Source: Candidatus Bacteroides pullicola
GTDB lineage: Bacteria; Bacteroidota; Bacteroidia; Bacteroidales; Bacteroidaceae
NCBI GenBank assembly: GCA_019115825.1
Contig: DXCV01000037.1
Span: 1-44,437 of the forward strand
Direction of reading: 5' to 3'
DNA length: 44,437 bases
The number at the start of each line of letters is the position of its first letter. Within the stretch, counting starts at the first letter, position 1. Position numbers and translations under genes: made by a program. Shown piece by piece: positions 24,749 to 33,779 of this stretch. Under the pieces are notes generated by a model. The model was not told the DNA's origin. It saw only the letters and a program-made list of their open reading frames with translations, and did no database searches.

Positions 24749-27700
24749 CTATATCCCTCCTAAAAAACGTAGCAACTGCCTGTAAATGGGGTTCAGCGCG
24801 AGCAATTCGGGCACACCCGTGATGAACATCTGGCGGCGGGCACGGGTCAGGGCGACGTTCAGTTTCCGGTCGACGAGCACGCCGTTATCCTCCGTCAGGT
24901 TGGCCAAGAACTTCAACTGATAGGCACGGTTCACGCAAAAGGAATAGATGATGACATCGCGCTCGCTGCCCTGGAAACGTTCGACCGTATCCACCAGCAC
25001 GCCCCGCAAGGCGGGTATGCCCAATGCCTCCAGCTCCTTCTTGATGAGGGCAATCTGGCTACGGTAGGGTGTGATGATGCCCAAGGTGCGCAGGGGGTCA
25101 AAGCCAGTGGTACCCGCATATTGGGCATGGACGGCCTTCGCCAGGCGCGCCACGAGCACAGCTTCGGCATGGTTCACCTTGGCCGGACGCTCCGCAGGCT
25201 CGGGGACGGAAGGAAGGAAGGCCACACGACGGGTGAGCACCTCTGCGAACTCGCTTTCCGCCAAGCCGGATGCCAAGGTCAAGTCCCCACTTTGGTGGGG
25301 CAAGCCCAACGGCTCCAGCCGCCCACCGTAGAAAGCGTGGTTGGGAAAGAGAGCCACCTCCTCATTCATGCGACCTTGGCGGTGCAGCATGTCGAAAGCG
25401 CGCCCCGAAACCTCTGTCCCGCCGTTCGACCATGTGCGGTAGAGCCGCTCGAACAGGGAGTCCCCCAGGTTGTGCAACCCGATGGCCCGCAACCGCTCCG
25501 AATGCACCTCGGACTGCGCAGGGGACTGCAGGACCACGGCGGGCAACTGCTTGTGGTCGCCTATCAGAATGAACTTGCCGATGGCGTCCGCCCCCGACTC
25601 CGCCCGCAGGCAGAGCAGGCCCAACAACTGCGGCTCGAGTATCTGTGTGGCCTCATCCACCAACGCCACGTCGAACGTCTTCAGGCGGAACAGCTCCGTC
25701 TTCGAAGAGAGCGTGGCCACTGTCCCCACGAACACGCGGCACGCGGCAATGCGCAACTGCACGGTCCGGCGGTTGGGACAATCCTCCAGTACATTTTCTA
25801 TCAGATGGGGACGGTAACTCTCCTCGCAGGCCAACTCGCTGCCGATGCGGATAAAGTCGATGGCAGGGGTAATGGCCGACAGCATCTTGCAAATCTCGTC
25901 CACCGCCCGATTGGTGTAGGACAGGAGCAAGATCTGCTTCCGCTCTGCATAGAAAGCCTCCACCATGCCCCGCAAGGCACGCGAGGTTTTGCCCGTGCCC
26001 GGAGGGCCTATCAGGAGGAAGCAGTCGCGGGCGGCTCGTGCCTTCAGCGTGATGCGGGCAAAGTCGTCGGGCGCAGAGGATATAGCGGCATCCAGCGTGG
26101 TGTCGAACTCCGGCGGACGCTGCCCCAGCAAGAGGTCACGCCGCCGCTTCGTGGCGGAAAGGAAGGCGGACAATCCCCGATACATACTGCGGAAGGAGGT
26201 GTCCATATAGTCGTGCTCCACGGCATAGTGGCTGCCGGCGGGCAACACATCCGTGTTATGCTGGGTGGCACGCAGGCGGATACGGATTTCCCGCTCGGTG
26301 ATGTCCTCGATGTTTCCTTTGAATATCAGCTTGTCCGTCACGTTGTCTGCCTCGGCGTTGCGTTCGTAGAGCACCACGGCGTCACCCTGCCGGAAGTTGG
26401 GCAAAGGGGCTTCCGCCTCTGCCTCTCCCGCCTGTGCGTTCCGTTCAAGGAGCAGATAGGGCTTGTGCGCGTCCGCCGCACGATTCTCGCGGATGGCGAG
26501 GTCGTAGAGGATTTCCCCTGCCTCCATCTTCTCCGACAGAGTGGAGCGCCACACCGATGCCGCCCCTGTGCAGCCCTCTCGGGCTACGTCGCCGGACTTG
26601 GAGGTATAGAGCTCCTTAGTGATGAAGTTGTAGAGGGCGTAGAAATAATCCGCCTCCAACGGCGAAAGCGCGTCGAGGCTGCGGCGCACCTGTTCGATAT
26701 TCGGGGCGAGGTAGCGATTCCACAGCGTGTTGTTCAGACCGCGCTCGTTCAGGGTATCGGGCGTCAGGGATTTCAAGTGCTCCGTCGTCCAGGCAGGGTC
26801 GTTGTGCCGCTGGACAGCGTACTCCCCGGCCACGATGCGGTTGCGCACGTCCATCACGCGGCGCAGCATCGCCCACGAAGCCCGCGCCGGATAGAGCAGC
26901 GGGTAGCGGGTGTAGAGCAGGTAGGGCTTCACCCGATGGTGGTCCCTGCCCATGGAGAACTCCAGCACGGCTTGGTAGAGCAGCATCTGCACCAGATTGT
27001 TCTCCTTGGGCACAATCTTTTTGTGGACGGCATATTCATCCGCCTTGCCGGACTTCATCTCGATGAACGCGGTCATGTCGCGCTGCATGTAGTCCAGACG
27101 CCCCTGCAAGCCCAGGGCCTCGCACAGGTAGGAAGGCTCCAGCACGGCATCCCGACGGTCCAGCCCGTAGCCCGAGGCGCGGAAGGTCTCCATCACCGTC
27201 TGGCGCAGGTGGTCGAAGTGCTGCTTGCAGTCGTCGAAGAACTGCCGCTCCTTCTCCGCGTTGCGCAGGTCGGCGCAGGCAGCCAGCTCAATGGGATAGA
27301 GGCGGAAAGCCTTCTTCATGCAGGCCAAGTAATCCGGCTCGGCCTCGGCATGAATCCATTCGTCCAAGAAGAGGTTGACAATGTTTCCCAGCAACAAGGG
27401 ACGGGCGTTGCCCACGGGCTGGAGACGCATCAGCACATAGTTCAGCGGATGGTGTCCGTATTCCTTGAAACACTCGGCCAGGGTGCTGATGTCTATCAGA
27501 TAGTCCGGCTCCAGCACGAGGAACGACGGGGTCAGCACGCCTGCCTCGTCCACCGCCACATCCAGCAGGTTGAGTTGTGCGCCCGGCCAAAGAAGGCGGC
27601 AGGTCTTGTTGAACTCCTCGTTGACTTGGGGCACGCCGTAGCGCACCCGCAAAGGTTCGTCGCTCAGCGTATCGGAGGGACGTATGTATAAATAGGTGTC

Positions 27701-28162
27701 GTCGGCATGGAGGAAGGTAGCCCGCAAGCGATGGATATGCTCCTTGGCAGGCGGGGCAATGATGTAGGTGGCATCCGCCCGCGGCAACAGGCGATACAGG
27801 TCTTCGGGAATATCCGCTTTCGTCAGGCGCCGGACGAAGAAGGCCAGTGTCTTGGCGTCGCGAAGCAAGCGTTCCTGCTCCGGCTCCGCCCGATGGTTGA
27901 GGATGTCGTTGGAAGTCAGACGGAAGGAATGCAGGCGGTTCAGCTCGGCCACGGAAAGGTCCAACTTGGCGCCGACATAGTTGATGCGTGCGGCCAGGTC
28001 GGTCATTTGCAGGCTGCCGTCCTCCGTCTGCGTGCGGCAAAGCATCTCCAGCAGCGTGCGCATCTGCCGGTAGGCACCCTTCCACGAGGGAGCCTCCGCC
28101 CGGCATACGGCACGCAGGAGGTCGTAATACTCGCGGGCCTCAACCGCCGCTTCATTCGCCAT
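24749..28162 (-). CDS. Dna2-like nuclease-helicase (PD-(D/E)XK plus SF1 helicase)
   Basis: 1137 residues. The N-terminal half holds a PD-(D/E)XK nuclease core of the Cas4/Dna2/RecB kind: GRLDY (354-358, Asp357) and IEMKSGK (367-373, Glu368 and Lys370). The helicase half starts at Walker A GPPGTGKT (719-726), then LSYTNRAVDEIC, DVALVDEATQ (Walker B), GDHKQLPAVV (motif III), GIITPYRSQ, VDTVERFQGSERDVIIYSF (motif V) and NVALTRARRQMFITG (motif VI), the Dna2/Upf1-like SF1B set. I see no cysteine cluster of the iron-sulfur type that other Dna2 nucleases use. Probable role: processing DNA ends or replication/repair intermediates. Its start overlaps the tatC stop by 11 nt. Confidence 0.88.
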   Translation of the reverse strand: MANEAAVEAREYYDLLRAVCRAEAPSWKGAYRQMRTLLEMLCRTQTEDGSLQMTDLAARINYVGAKLDLSVAELNRLHSFRLTSNDILNHRAEPEQERLLRDAKTLAFFVRRLTKADIPEDLYRLLPRADATYIIAPPAKEHIHRLRATFLHADDTYLYIRPSDTLSDEPLRVRYGVPQVNEEFNKTCRLLWPGAQLNLLDVAVDEAGVLTPSFLVLEPDYLIDISTLAECFKEYGHHPLNYVLMRLQPVGNARPLLLGNIVNLFLDEWIHAEAEPDYLACMKKAFRLYPIELAACADLRNAEKERQFFDDCKQHFDHLRQTVMETFRASGYGLDRRDAVLEPSYLCEALGLQGRLDYMQRDMTAFIEMKSGKADEYAVHKKIVPKENNLVQMLLYQAVLEFSMGRDHHRVKPYLLYTRYPLLYPARASWAMLRRVMDVRNRIVAGEYAVQRHNDPAWTTEHLKSLTPDTLNERGLNNTLWNRYLAPNIEQVRRSLDALSPLEADYFYALYNFITKELYTSKSGDVAREGCTGAASVWRSTLSEKMEAGEILYDLAIRENRAADAHKPYLLLERNAQAGEAEAEAPLPNFRQGDAVVLYERNAEADNVTDKLIFKGNIEDITEREIRIRLRATQHNTDVLPAGSHYAVEHDYMDTSFRSMYRGLSAFLSATKRRRDLLLGQRPPEFDTTLDAAISSAPDDFARITLKARAARDCFLLIGPPGTGKTSRALRGMVEAFYAERKQILLLSYTNRAVDEICKMLSAITPAIDFIRIGSELACEESYRPHLIENVLEDCPNRRTVQLRIAACRVFVGTVATLSSKTELFRLKTFDVALVDEATQILEPQLLGLLCLRAESGADAIGKFILIGDHKQLPAVVLQSPAQSEVHSERLRAIGLHNLGDSLFERLYRTWSNGGTEVSGRAFDMLHRQGRMNEEVALFPNHAFYGGRLEPLGLPHQSGDLTLASGLAESEFAEVLTRRVAFLPSVPEPAERPAKVNHAEAVLVARLAKAVHAQYAGTTGFDPLRTLGIITPYRSQIALIKKELEALGIPALRGVLVDTVERFQGSERDVIIYSFCVNRAYQLKFLANLTEDNGVLVDRKLNVALTRARRQMFITGVPELLALNPIYRQLLRFLGGI

Positions 28163-28970
28163 GGGCCACTCCTTCCTCCGCTTCTTCAGGCTTGTCCTTG
28201 ACCATCAAGATGCCCAGCTCATAGAGCAGGTAGAGCGGGATGGCCACCACGGACAGCGTGAAGGGATCGCCCGTGGGGGTGATGACTGCGGCCAATATCA
28301 CAATAACCACCACCGCGTGGCGGCGATACTTGCGCAGGAAAGCCTTGTGCACCAGCCCCAGCAGCGAGAGCAGCCACGTCAGCAGCGGTAACTCGAAAGC
28401 CAAGCCCATGCACAGGACAAGCATCATAAAGTTGTCAATGTAGGAATTGAGGGAAATCTGATTCTCTATCAGCGTGCTGAGCTGATAGGTGGAGAGGAAG
28501 CGCAACGTCAGCGGGTAGACCATGAAGTAGCCCAGCAACACGCCGATGAAGAACATCACCGTGCCCAGTGCCAACGCCTTCTTGACTCCCCGCATTTCCT
28601 CGGGATAAAGCGCAGGACGGATGAATCGCCACACCTCGTAGAAGAGGTAGGGCGCAGCCGTCACCACGGACATCCAGAAAGCCGTGGACATGTGGATGAA
28701 GAACGGGGCAGTCAGGTTGATGTTGACCAGCTTGACGTGAAACTCCTGCGTGAAGAACTCGCCTTGCAAATCCAACTTCGCGCCTATCCAGCGCAGGAAG
28801 TCGTAGAAGACGAAGCTGTCCGAACACGGGGCCAGCACCACGTGGTCGAACAGCCAAGGCATGGCCAGGAAATAGCCCACGGCCAGCACGAACCACACCG
28901 CGATGATGCGAATCAGCGCCCGGCGCAACACCTCCAGGTGGTCCCAGAAAGTCAGTTCCTTGTCCGCCAC
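28152..28970 (-). CDS. tatC: Twin-arginine translocase subunit TatC
   Basis: 272 residues with six predicted transmembrane segments and the diagnostic cytoplasmic N-terminus FWDHLEVLRRALIR (about 8-21), the twin-arginine signal-binding region. It is the receptor of the Tat pathway, which exports folded proteins across the inner membrane. It lies 7 nt after tatA and overlaps the nuclease-helicase gene downstream. No separate tatB is present; a two-component TatA/TatC system would be expected. Confidence 0.96.
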   Translation of the reverse strand: MADKELTFWDHLEVLRRALIRIIAVWFVLAVGYFLAMPWLFDHVVLAPCSDSFVFYDFLRWIGAKLDLQGEFFTQEFHVKLVNINLTAPFFIHMSTAFWMSVVTAAPYLFYEVWRFIRPALYPEEMRGVKKALALGTVMFFIGVLLGYFMVYPLTLRFLSTYQLSTLIENQISLNSYIDNFMMLVLCMGLAFELPLLTWLLSLLGLVHKAFLRKYRRHAVVVIVILAAVITPTGDPFTLSVVAIPLYLLYELGILMVKDKPEEAEEGVAHGE

Positions 28971-28977
28971 GCCGTCT

Positions 28978-29205
28978 TTACTGTTGTTTCTTCTCCACGG
29001 GTTCGTTCACCTCGTCTTTGGCCTTGTTGATTTCTTCCTTGGCCTCGTCCACGCCTTGCTTGAAGCTCTTTATGCCCTTGCCCAGGCCGCGCATCAGTTC
29101 GGGAATCTTCTTGCCGCCAAACAGCAGGAGGATGATAAACACGATGATAATCCACTCGGAGCCGCTGGGCAGCAGGCTCAATGCTATAAAACTCGTCATT
29201 GTCAT
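28978..29205 (-). CDS. tatA: Sec-independent translocase subunit TatA/E
   Basis: 75 residues: a single N-terminal transmembrane helix ([15 protein letters not shown], about 16-30), the [23 protein letters not shown] hinge and amphipathic helix, and a charged tail rich in Glu and Lys. The length and motif order are standard for TatA. The N-terminal 15 residues before the helix are longer than usual; an in-frame ATG at 29199 could be the true start. First gene of the tatA-tatC-helicase operon. Confidence 0.94.
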   Translation of the reverse strand: MTMTSFIALSLLPSGSEWIIIVFIILLLFGGKKIPELMRGLGKGIKSFKQGVDEAKEEINKAKDEVNEPVEKKQQ

Positions 29206-29233
29206 AATAATGGGTCGGTTTATATTTTCCGTG

Positions 29234-29263
29234 CAAAGTTAGTATAAAGAAACGAGACACAAA
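29234..29263 (-). promoter_or_regulatory. Promoter of the tatAC-helicase operon
   Basis: On the minus strand TTTG (29263-29260) and TAACTTTG (29241-29234) are separated by 18 nt. The leader is about 20 nt. Confidence 0.65.
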
Positions 29264-29280
29264 AACGTATCGCTTCTGAT

Positions 29281-31758
29281 TCAGTCTTGGTAATACACCC
29301 GCTTTACCCGTGTGGATACACTGGTCAACACCTCGTAGGGGATGGTGTCCAGCGCGTCGGACAGGACGGTGACGGGCAGGTGGTCGCCGAAGATTTCCAC
29401 GCGGTCGCCCTCCTTGCAGTCGATGTCCGTCACGTCTATCATGCAGACGTCCATGCAGATGTTGCCCACGTAGGGCGCCCGCTGACCGTTGACCAGGCAA
29501 TAGGCACGGCCGTTGCCCAAGTGACGGTTCAAGCCGTCGGCATAGCCTATGGGCAGGGCGGCGATACGCGAAGGACGGGAGAGAATACCCTTGCGGCTGT
29601 AGCCCACGGTGTCCTCGGCGGGCACATCGTGGATTTGCAGGATGGTGGTGTAGAGCGAGCTGACGTTGTGCATCACGGCGTTGGTGATAGGGTTGATGCC
29701 ATACAGCCCGATGCCGAGGCGCACCATGTCGAACTGCGCGTCGGGGAAACGCTCGATGCCGGCCGAGTTGCAGATGTGGCGCAGGATTTTGTGAGAGAAG
29801 GCCGCCTGCAACTGTCCGTAGGCTGCCTCGAACAAGGCAATCTGCCGACGGGTGAAGCTGTCGAACCAGTCCGAGTCGCTGCCGACCATGTGCGAGAAGA
29901 CGGAACGCACGATGACGGCGTCCTGAGCCTTCAAGCGCTCTATCAGGCGGGGCATCTCGTCGGGCAGGAAGCCCAGGCGGTGCATCCCGGTATCTATTTT
30001 AATATGTATGGGATAGTTGGTGATGCCGGACTTCTCCGCCTCGCGCACCAAGGCGTCAAGCAGGTGGAAGCTGTAGACCTCCGGCTCCAGGTGGTTGTCG
30101 AACATCGTCTTGAAGGCAGTCATCTCCGGGTTCATGATGAGGATGTTGGTGGTGATACCCGCCTTGCGCAACTCCACGCCTTCGTCGGCCACGGCCACGG
30201 CCAGATAGTCCACGCGGTGCTCCTGAAGGGTCTTGGCCACTTCGTGCGAGCCGGCGCCGTAGGCCGATGCCTTCACCATGCAGGTCATCTTCACGCCGGG
30301 ACGCAGGAGGGAGCGGTAGTAGTTGAGGTTCTCCACCAGCGCGCCGAGATTGACTTCGAGGATGGTCTCGTGCACCTTCTTCTCCAACAGTTCGGCCAGG
30401 GCGTCGAAGCCGAAGCGGCGGGCACCCTTGATGAGGACAATCTCCCGCGAAAGCCGCAGCTTTCCGGCGCGAAGGGCAGCACAAAGTGCCTCGGTGTCGG
30501 GAAAGAAGACTTTCTCCATCCCGAAGTGGTCAGCGTAGGCGGACAGTTCTTTCCCCACCCCGATGATGCGCTCCACGTGGCGGCTCTCCAGCAGTTGGGC
30601 CACCTCACGATAGAGCAACGGGCCGTTCTGCCCCGTCTCGAGCAGGTCGGAGAGGATGAGCGTGCGCTTCAGGTTGTCGGAGAGGGAGCGGCGATAGAGG
30701 AAATCGAGGGCGATGTCCAGCGAGGCGAGGTCCGCACTATAACTGTCGTTGATGAGCAGGCAGCCGTCCTTGCCCTCCTTCACCTCCAGGCGCATGGCCA
30801 CCGGCTCCAAGTGCGCCATGCGCTCGGCGATGTGAGCCGTCGGCACCATCAGGTAGAGGCAGGCGGCCAGGCAGTGCAGGGAGTTTTCGATAGAGGCATC
30901 GTCAATGAACGGCAGGGTGTAGGCGTGGTCCATCTCTAGGTAGCGGTAGTGGATGTCGGTGTGGTCCTCGTGCTTCTCTATCTTACTTATATATAGGGGA
31001 CGCTCCATGTCGCGGCGGCTCCAGGCAATCTCGCGGGCAGGCAGCAGGGACTTGGCCACGCAACCGCTGATGAACTCGTCGTCGCCGTTGTATATCAGGA
31101 CGTCGCAACCCTTGAAGAGGTCGAGCTTCTCCTGGCATTTGTCCTGCAGGGAGAAGAAGTTCTCCTGGTGCGCCCCGCCGATGTTGGTCAGGATGCCGAT
31201 GGTGGGTTTGATGATGGCCTCCAGCGCCTTCATCTCGCCCGGCTGGGAGATGCCCGCCTCGAGGATGGCCAGCTCGTCCCGCTCGTCCATCCGCCAGACG
31301 GAGAGGGGGACGCCAATCTGCGAATTGTAGCTGCGGGGCGAGCGCACCGTCACGCGGTCGGGCGACAGCAACTGGTGGAGCCACTCCTTCACCACGGTCT
31401 TGCCGTTGCTGCCCGTGATGCCGATGACGGGTATCTGGAAGCGCGAGCGGTGATGCTCCGCCAACTTCTGCAGGGCCTTCAGCGGCTGGGACACCAACAG
31501 GTAGTTGGCATCGGCCTGCGGGGCTTCCAACTGCCGGAAGGCGTCCTCCGTCAGGACGAAGTTGCGCACGCCACGGGCGTAGAGTTCGGGGATGTAGCGC
31601 GCCCCGTCGTTGCGCTTGGTGGCGAGGGCAAAGAACAATGTATCTTCGGGGAAACTGAGGGAACGGCTGTCCGTCAGGAGCCAGTCGATGGCGGCGGGCA
31701 CGTTCCCCACGCGCCTCGCGCCTATGATTTCTGCAATCTGTTCAATAGAGTAAGACAT
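29281..31758 (-). CDS. murF-alr: Bifunctional MurF ligase / alanine racemase
   Basis: 825 residues, two enzymes in one chain. Residues 1-455 are MurF (UDP-MurNAc-tripeptide:D-Ala-D-Ala ligase): ATP loop GITGSNGKT (113-121), SYSADLASLDIAL, and the C-terminal KGARRFGFDAL. Residues about 463-825 are alanine racemase: PLP lysine Lys496 in MVKASAYGAG, then DTGMHRLGF, VRLGIGLYG, the catalytic Tyr region GYSRKG and IGYADGLNR. Joining the enzyme that makes D-Ala with the one that uses D-Ala-D-Ala is a lineage feature of Bacteroidetes. The start overlaps the end of the GSCFA gene by 37 nt in another frame, so the two are co-transcribed. Confidence 0.96.
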   Translation of the reverse strand: MSYSIEQIAEIIGARRVGNVPAAIDWLLTDSRSLSFPEDTLFFALATKRNDGARYIPELYARGVRNFVLTEDAFRQLEAPQADANYLLVSQPLKALQKLAEHHRSRFQIPVIGITGSNGKTVVKEWLHQLLSPDRVTVRSPRSYNSQIGVPLSVWRMDERDELAILEAGISQPGEMKALEAIIKPTIGILTNIGGAHQENFFSLQDKCQEKLDLFKGCDVLIYNGDDEFISGCVAKSLLPAREIAWSRRDMERPLYISKIEKHEDHTDIHYRYLEMDHAYTLPFIDDASIENSLHCLAACLYLMVPTAHIAERMAHLEPVAMRLEVKEGKDGCLLINDSYSADLASLDIALDFLYRRSLSDNLKRTLILSDLLETGQNGPLLYREVAQLLESRHVERIIGVGKELSAYADHFGMEKVFFPDTEALCAALRAGKLRLSREIVLIKGARRFGFDALAELLEKKVHETILEVNLGALVENLNYYRSLLRPGVKMTCMVKASAYGAGSHEVAKTLQEHRVDYLAVAVADEGVELRKAGITTNILIMNPEMTAFKTMFDNHLEPEVYSFHLLDALVREAEKSGITNYPIHIKIDTGMHRLGFLPDEMPRLIERLKAQDAVIVRSVFSHMVGSDSDWFDSFTRRQIALFEAAYGQLQAAFSHKILRHICNSAGIERFPDAQFDMVRLGIGLYGINPITNAVMHNVSSLYTTILQIHDVPAEDTVGYSRKGILSRPSRIAALPIGYADGLNRHLGNGRAYCLVNGQRAPYVGNICMDVCMIDVTDIDCKEGDRVEIFGDHLPVTVLSDALDTIPYEVLTSVSTRVKRVYYQD

Positions 31759-32723
31759 GATTCTCTTTCGTTTTGGAAGTCGAAGTACGGGTATTTTCCG
31801 TTAAGTCGTTCCATTTTTAACACTATTTGTTCTAAAAAACGCTTATACGCTTCCGATTCGGGGTGAAGGGGACGATGCTCCAGGGCCTTGCGGACGTCCT
31901 CGACTTCTGCCATCACACGCCGGGCTTCGGGCGAGAGGCACCACTCGGCGAAGCGCTCCCAGACGTAGCGCACGGCCAGCGGGGAGGGATGCACCAGGTC
32001 GTCGGCATAGAAGCGGTAGTCGCGCAGCTCGTCCTGCAACAGCTCGTAGGCGGGGAAGTAGAAGACGCGATCGGGGAAGGCGGCGCAAACCCGCTCGGCG
32101 GCCAGGAGGAGGGTGGCCTTGCTGAGCTGGTTGTCGTGCAGGCCATCGCGCACATGGCGGATGGGGCTGACCGTCAGCACCACCTGCAACGATGCGTTCT
32201 GCTGCCACAGGGCGGAGAGCAGTAATACAGTATCTTCCGCCACCTCGTCCACCGTGAGGCGGCGGCGGAGGAAGCACGCCTCCGGCCGTTTGTGGCAGTT
32301 GCCCGCCACGCGCCCCGTCCCGCGGTCTTCGTAGACCCAGGCGGTGCCCCACGTCAGCAGCAGGAAGTCCAACGCGGGCAGGCAGGCGGAGGCACGGGCC
32401 AGACGGGTGTTGATACGCTGCAAGGCTTCGCAGGGCGTGGCGGCGGAGAAGTCGCCATGGTGCATCGGGCTGTGCCAAAGTCCTTGGTGTTCATAGAGGT
32501 CGCCCTCCGCATAGCCCTTGCCCGCCAGCATCTCGCGCAAAGCGGCGGAGATGGACAGAGGATTGTAGAGCACGCCATAGGGATTGACGTCGCAACGGAA
32601 GCGGGCTTCCTGCAGCCGCGCCCCGATGTGGGTAGTAAAGCACGAACCCAGCAGCATCAGCCGGTGGTCATAGCCGATGGACGGGCGCAGGGAGGGACGT
32701 TCGACAAGGGTTTGTAGTTTCAT
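31722..32723 (-). CDS. GSCFA-family protein (SGNH-hydrolase-like)
   Basis: 333 residues from the ATG at 32723. An in-frame TTG nine codons upstream overlaps the -7 element and is rejected. The family-naming motif LLGSCFT is near residue 21, followed by NPYGVLYNPLSI and, later, LTWGTAWVY, VVLTVSPIRHVRDG and a C-terminal DDLVHPSPLAV. These look like SGNH-hydrolase blocks (Ser in GSC, Asp/His in DDLVHP). Enzymatic function is not established. It is transcribed ahead of murF-alr with overlap, which hints at a cell-envelope role, but that is only context. Confidence 0.88.
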   Translation of the reverse strand: MKLQTLVERPSLRPSIGYDHRLMLLGSCFTTHIGARLQEARFRCDVNPYGVLYNPLSISAALREMLAGKGYAEGDLYEHQGLWHSPMHHGDFSAATPCEALQRINTRLARASACLPALDFLLLTWGTAWVYEDRGTGRVAGNCHKRPEACFLRRRLTVDEVAEDTVLLLSALWQQNASLQVVLTVSPIRHVRDGLHDNQLSKATLLLAAERVCAAFPDRVFYFPAYELLQDELRDYRFYADDLVHPSPLAVRYVWERFAEWCLSPEARRVMAEVEDVRKALEHRPLHPESEAYKRFLEQIVLKMERLNGKYPYFDFQNERESCLTLLNRLQKS

Positions 32724-32747
32724 TTCCACGGGATAGTTAGGAGCTTG

Positions 32748-32755
32748 CAAAGGTA
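32748..32755 (-). promoter_or_regulatory. Predicted -7 element for GSCFA-murF-alr
   Basis: TACCTTTG on the minus strand, 24 nt before the GSCFA start codon. No clear -33. Confidence 0.6.
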
Positions 32756-32876
32756 GATATAATCTGCGGGATTCTACACCGACAACATAAAGAATACGTT
32801 TTTTCTTTAGAGAAAATAAGGCCGACGTATGCCGCTCTATGCATCGGCCTTTCGTGCTGCCTCCGTACGCCTACGC

Positions 32877-32986
32877 GGTTCCACCCGTACCGGAACTCGG
32901 TTCCACCGCCGCTGGAACTTGGTTCCACCCGTACTGGAACTTGGTTCCACCGCCGTTGGAACGGCGTTACACCCGTATTGTGACGC
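32877..32986. repeat. Tandem array C: five 22-bp units with GTTCCA/TGGAAC dyads
   Basis: Units at 32877-32898, 32899-32920, 32921-32942, 32943-32964 and a degenerate fifth at 32965-32986. Each of the first four carries GTTCCA-N7-GGAAC or TGGAAC dyads. The centre alternates between a CCGTAC and a CGCCG type, so there is also a 44-bp higher-order repeat. The fifth unit changes both halves (GTTACA/TGTGAC), largely preserving the dyad. It lies between divergent GSCFA and HAD genes and ends about 30 nt before the HAD -7 element. The rest of this 320-nt gap holds the two promoters. Confidence 0.93.
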
Positions 32987-33016
32987 ACCGGCGTAGCTAC
33001 AGGCAGATTTTTTTCG

Positions 33017-33024
33017 TACCTTTG
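33017..33024 (+). promoter_or_regulatory. Predicted -7 element for HAD phosphatase-MATE operon
   Basis: TACCTTTG, 21 nt before the HAD start codon; no TTTG at -33, where the end of array C lies. Confidence 0.6.
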
Positions 33025-33044
33025 CGGGGAAAAACCGAACCACT

Positions 33045-33779
33045 ATGTTTGAAACAGAAATCAACCGTTATCTGAGCAGCCACCACTTGGCGCACATCCG
33101 CCTGCGTGCCGTCCTGTTCGACATGGACGGCGTGCTCTTCGACTCCATGCCCTACCACGCCGACGCCTGGGCCGAGGTGATGAACCGCCACGGCCTGCGC
33201 TTCAGCCGCGAGGAAGCCTTCCTGCACGAGGGGCGCACCGGGGCAGCCACCATCAACATCGCCTACAACCGCCAATACGGGCACGACGCCCCACCCGAAC
33301 TCATCGAACAGATTTATGCCGAGAAGAGCGCGGCCTTCGCCAGTCGGCCCGAGCCCGGACGGATGCCCGGCGCACCGGAGCTGCTGCGGAAGATACAGGC
33401 GCAGGGCCTCGTGCCCGTCCTGGTGACCGGCTCGGGACAACGCACGCTGCTGGAGCGGCTGGGCCACCAGTATCCCGGCGTCTTCGCGCCCGAACGGATG
33501 GTGACCGCCTTCGACGTGAAGCACGGCAAGCCCCATCCCGAGCCTTATCTGATGGGGCTCCAAAAGGCGGGCGTGCAAGCCCATGAGGCCGTGGTGGTGG
33601 AAAATGCTCCCATCGGGGTGCAGGCCGGCCACGCGGCAGGCATCTTCACCATCGCCGTCAACACGGGGCCACTGGACGGACAAGTATTGCTGGACGCCGG
33701 GGCGGACTTGCTGTTCCCGTCCATGCAGGCATTGTGCGAGAATTGGGAAGAACTGTACCGTAACCTCTCCGCCGTATGA
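33045..33779 (+). CDS. HAD-superfamily phosphatase (beta-phosphoglucomutase-like)
   Basis: 244 residues. HAD motif I FDMDGVLFDS (25-34, Asp26 and Asp28), the cap domain that follows at once (subfamily IA), motif II VLVTGSGQ, Lys of motif III in KHGKPHPEPYL and motif IV VVVENAPIGVQAGHAAG. The KPxPEPYL and ENAPxGVxAG blocks are those of sugar-phosphate phosphatases and beta-phosphoglucomutases. Substrate is unknown. A 20-residue N-terminal extension precedes the core. The stop overlaps the MATE gene start by 4 nt (ATGA). Confidence 0.88.
   Translation: MFETEINRYLSSHHLAHIRLRAVLFDMDGVLFDSMPYHADAWAEVMNRHGLRFSREEAFLHEGRTGAATINIAYNRQYGHDAPPELIEQIYAEKSAAFASRPEPGRMPGAPELLRKIQAQGLVPVLVTGSGQRTLLERLGHQYPGVFAPERMVTAFDVKHGKPHPEPYLMGLQKAGVQAHEAVVVENAPIGVQAGHAAGIFTIAVNTGPLDGQVLLDAGADLLFPSMQALCENWEELYRNLSAV

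Noticed and set aside
25121..27691. 856-codon open frame on the plus strand
   Set aside because: It lies wholly antisense to the nuclease-helicase gene, whose motifs are unmistakable; the frame has no recognisable domains and results from the G+C-rich codon pattern.
32724..32750. TTG start nine codons upstream for the GSCFA protein
   Set aside because: The TTG overlaps the -7 element TACCTTTG, so it would be upstream of the transcript start; the ATG at 32723 is used.
32877..32986. CRISPR array
   Set aside because: Units are contiguous with no unique spacers, are only 22 bp and have no cas genes nearby. The same holds for the other arrays.
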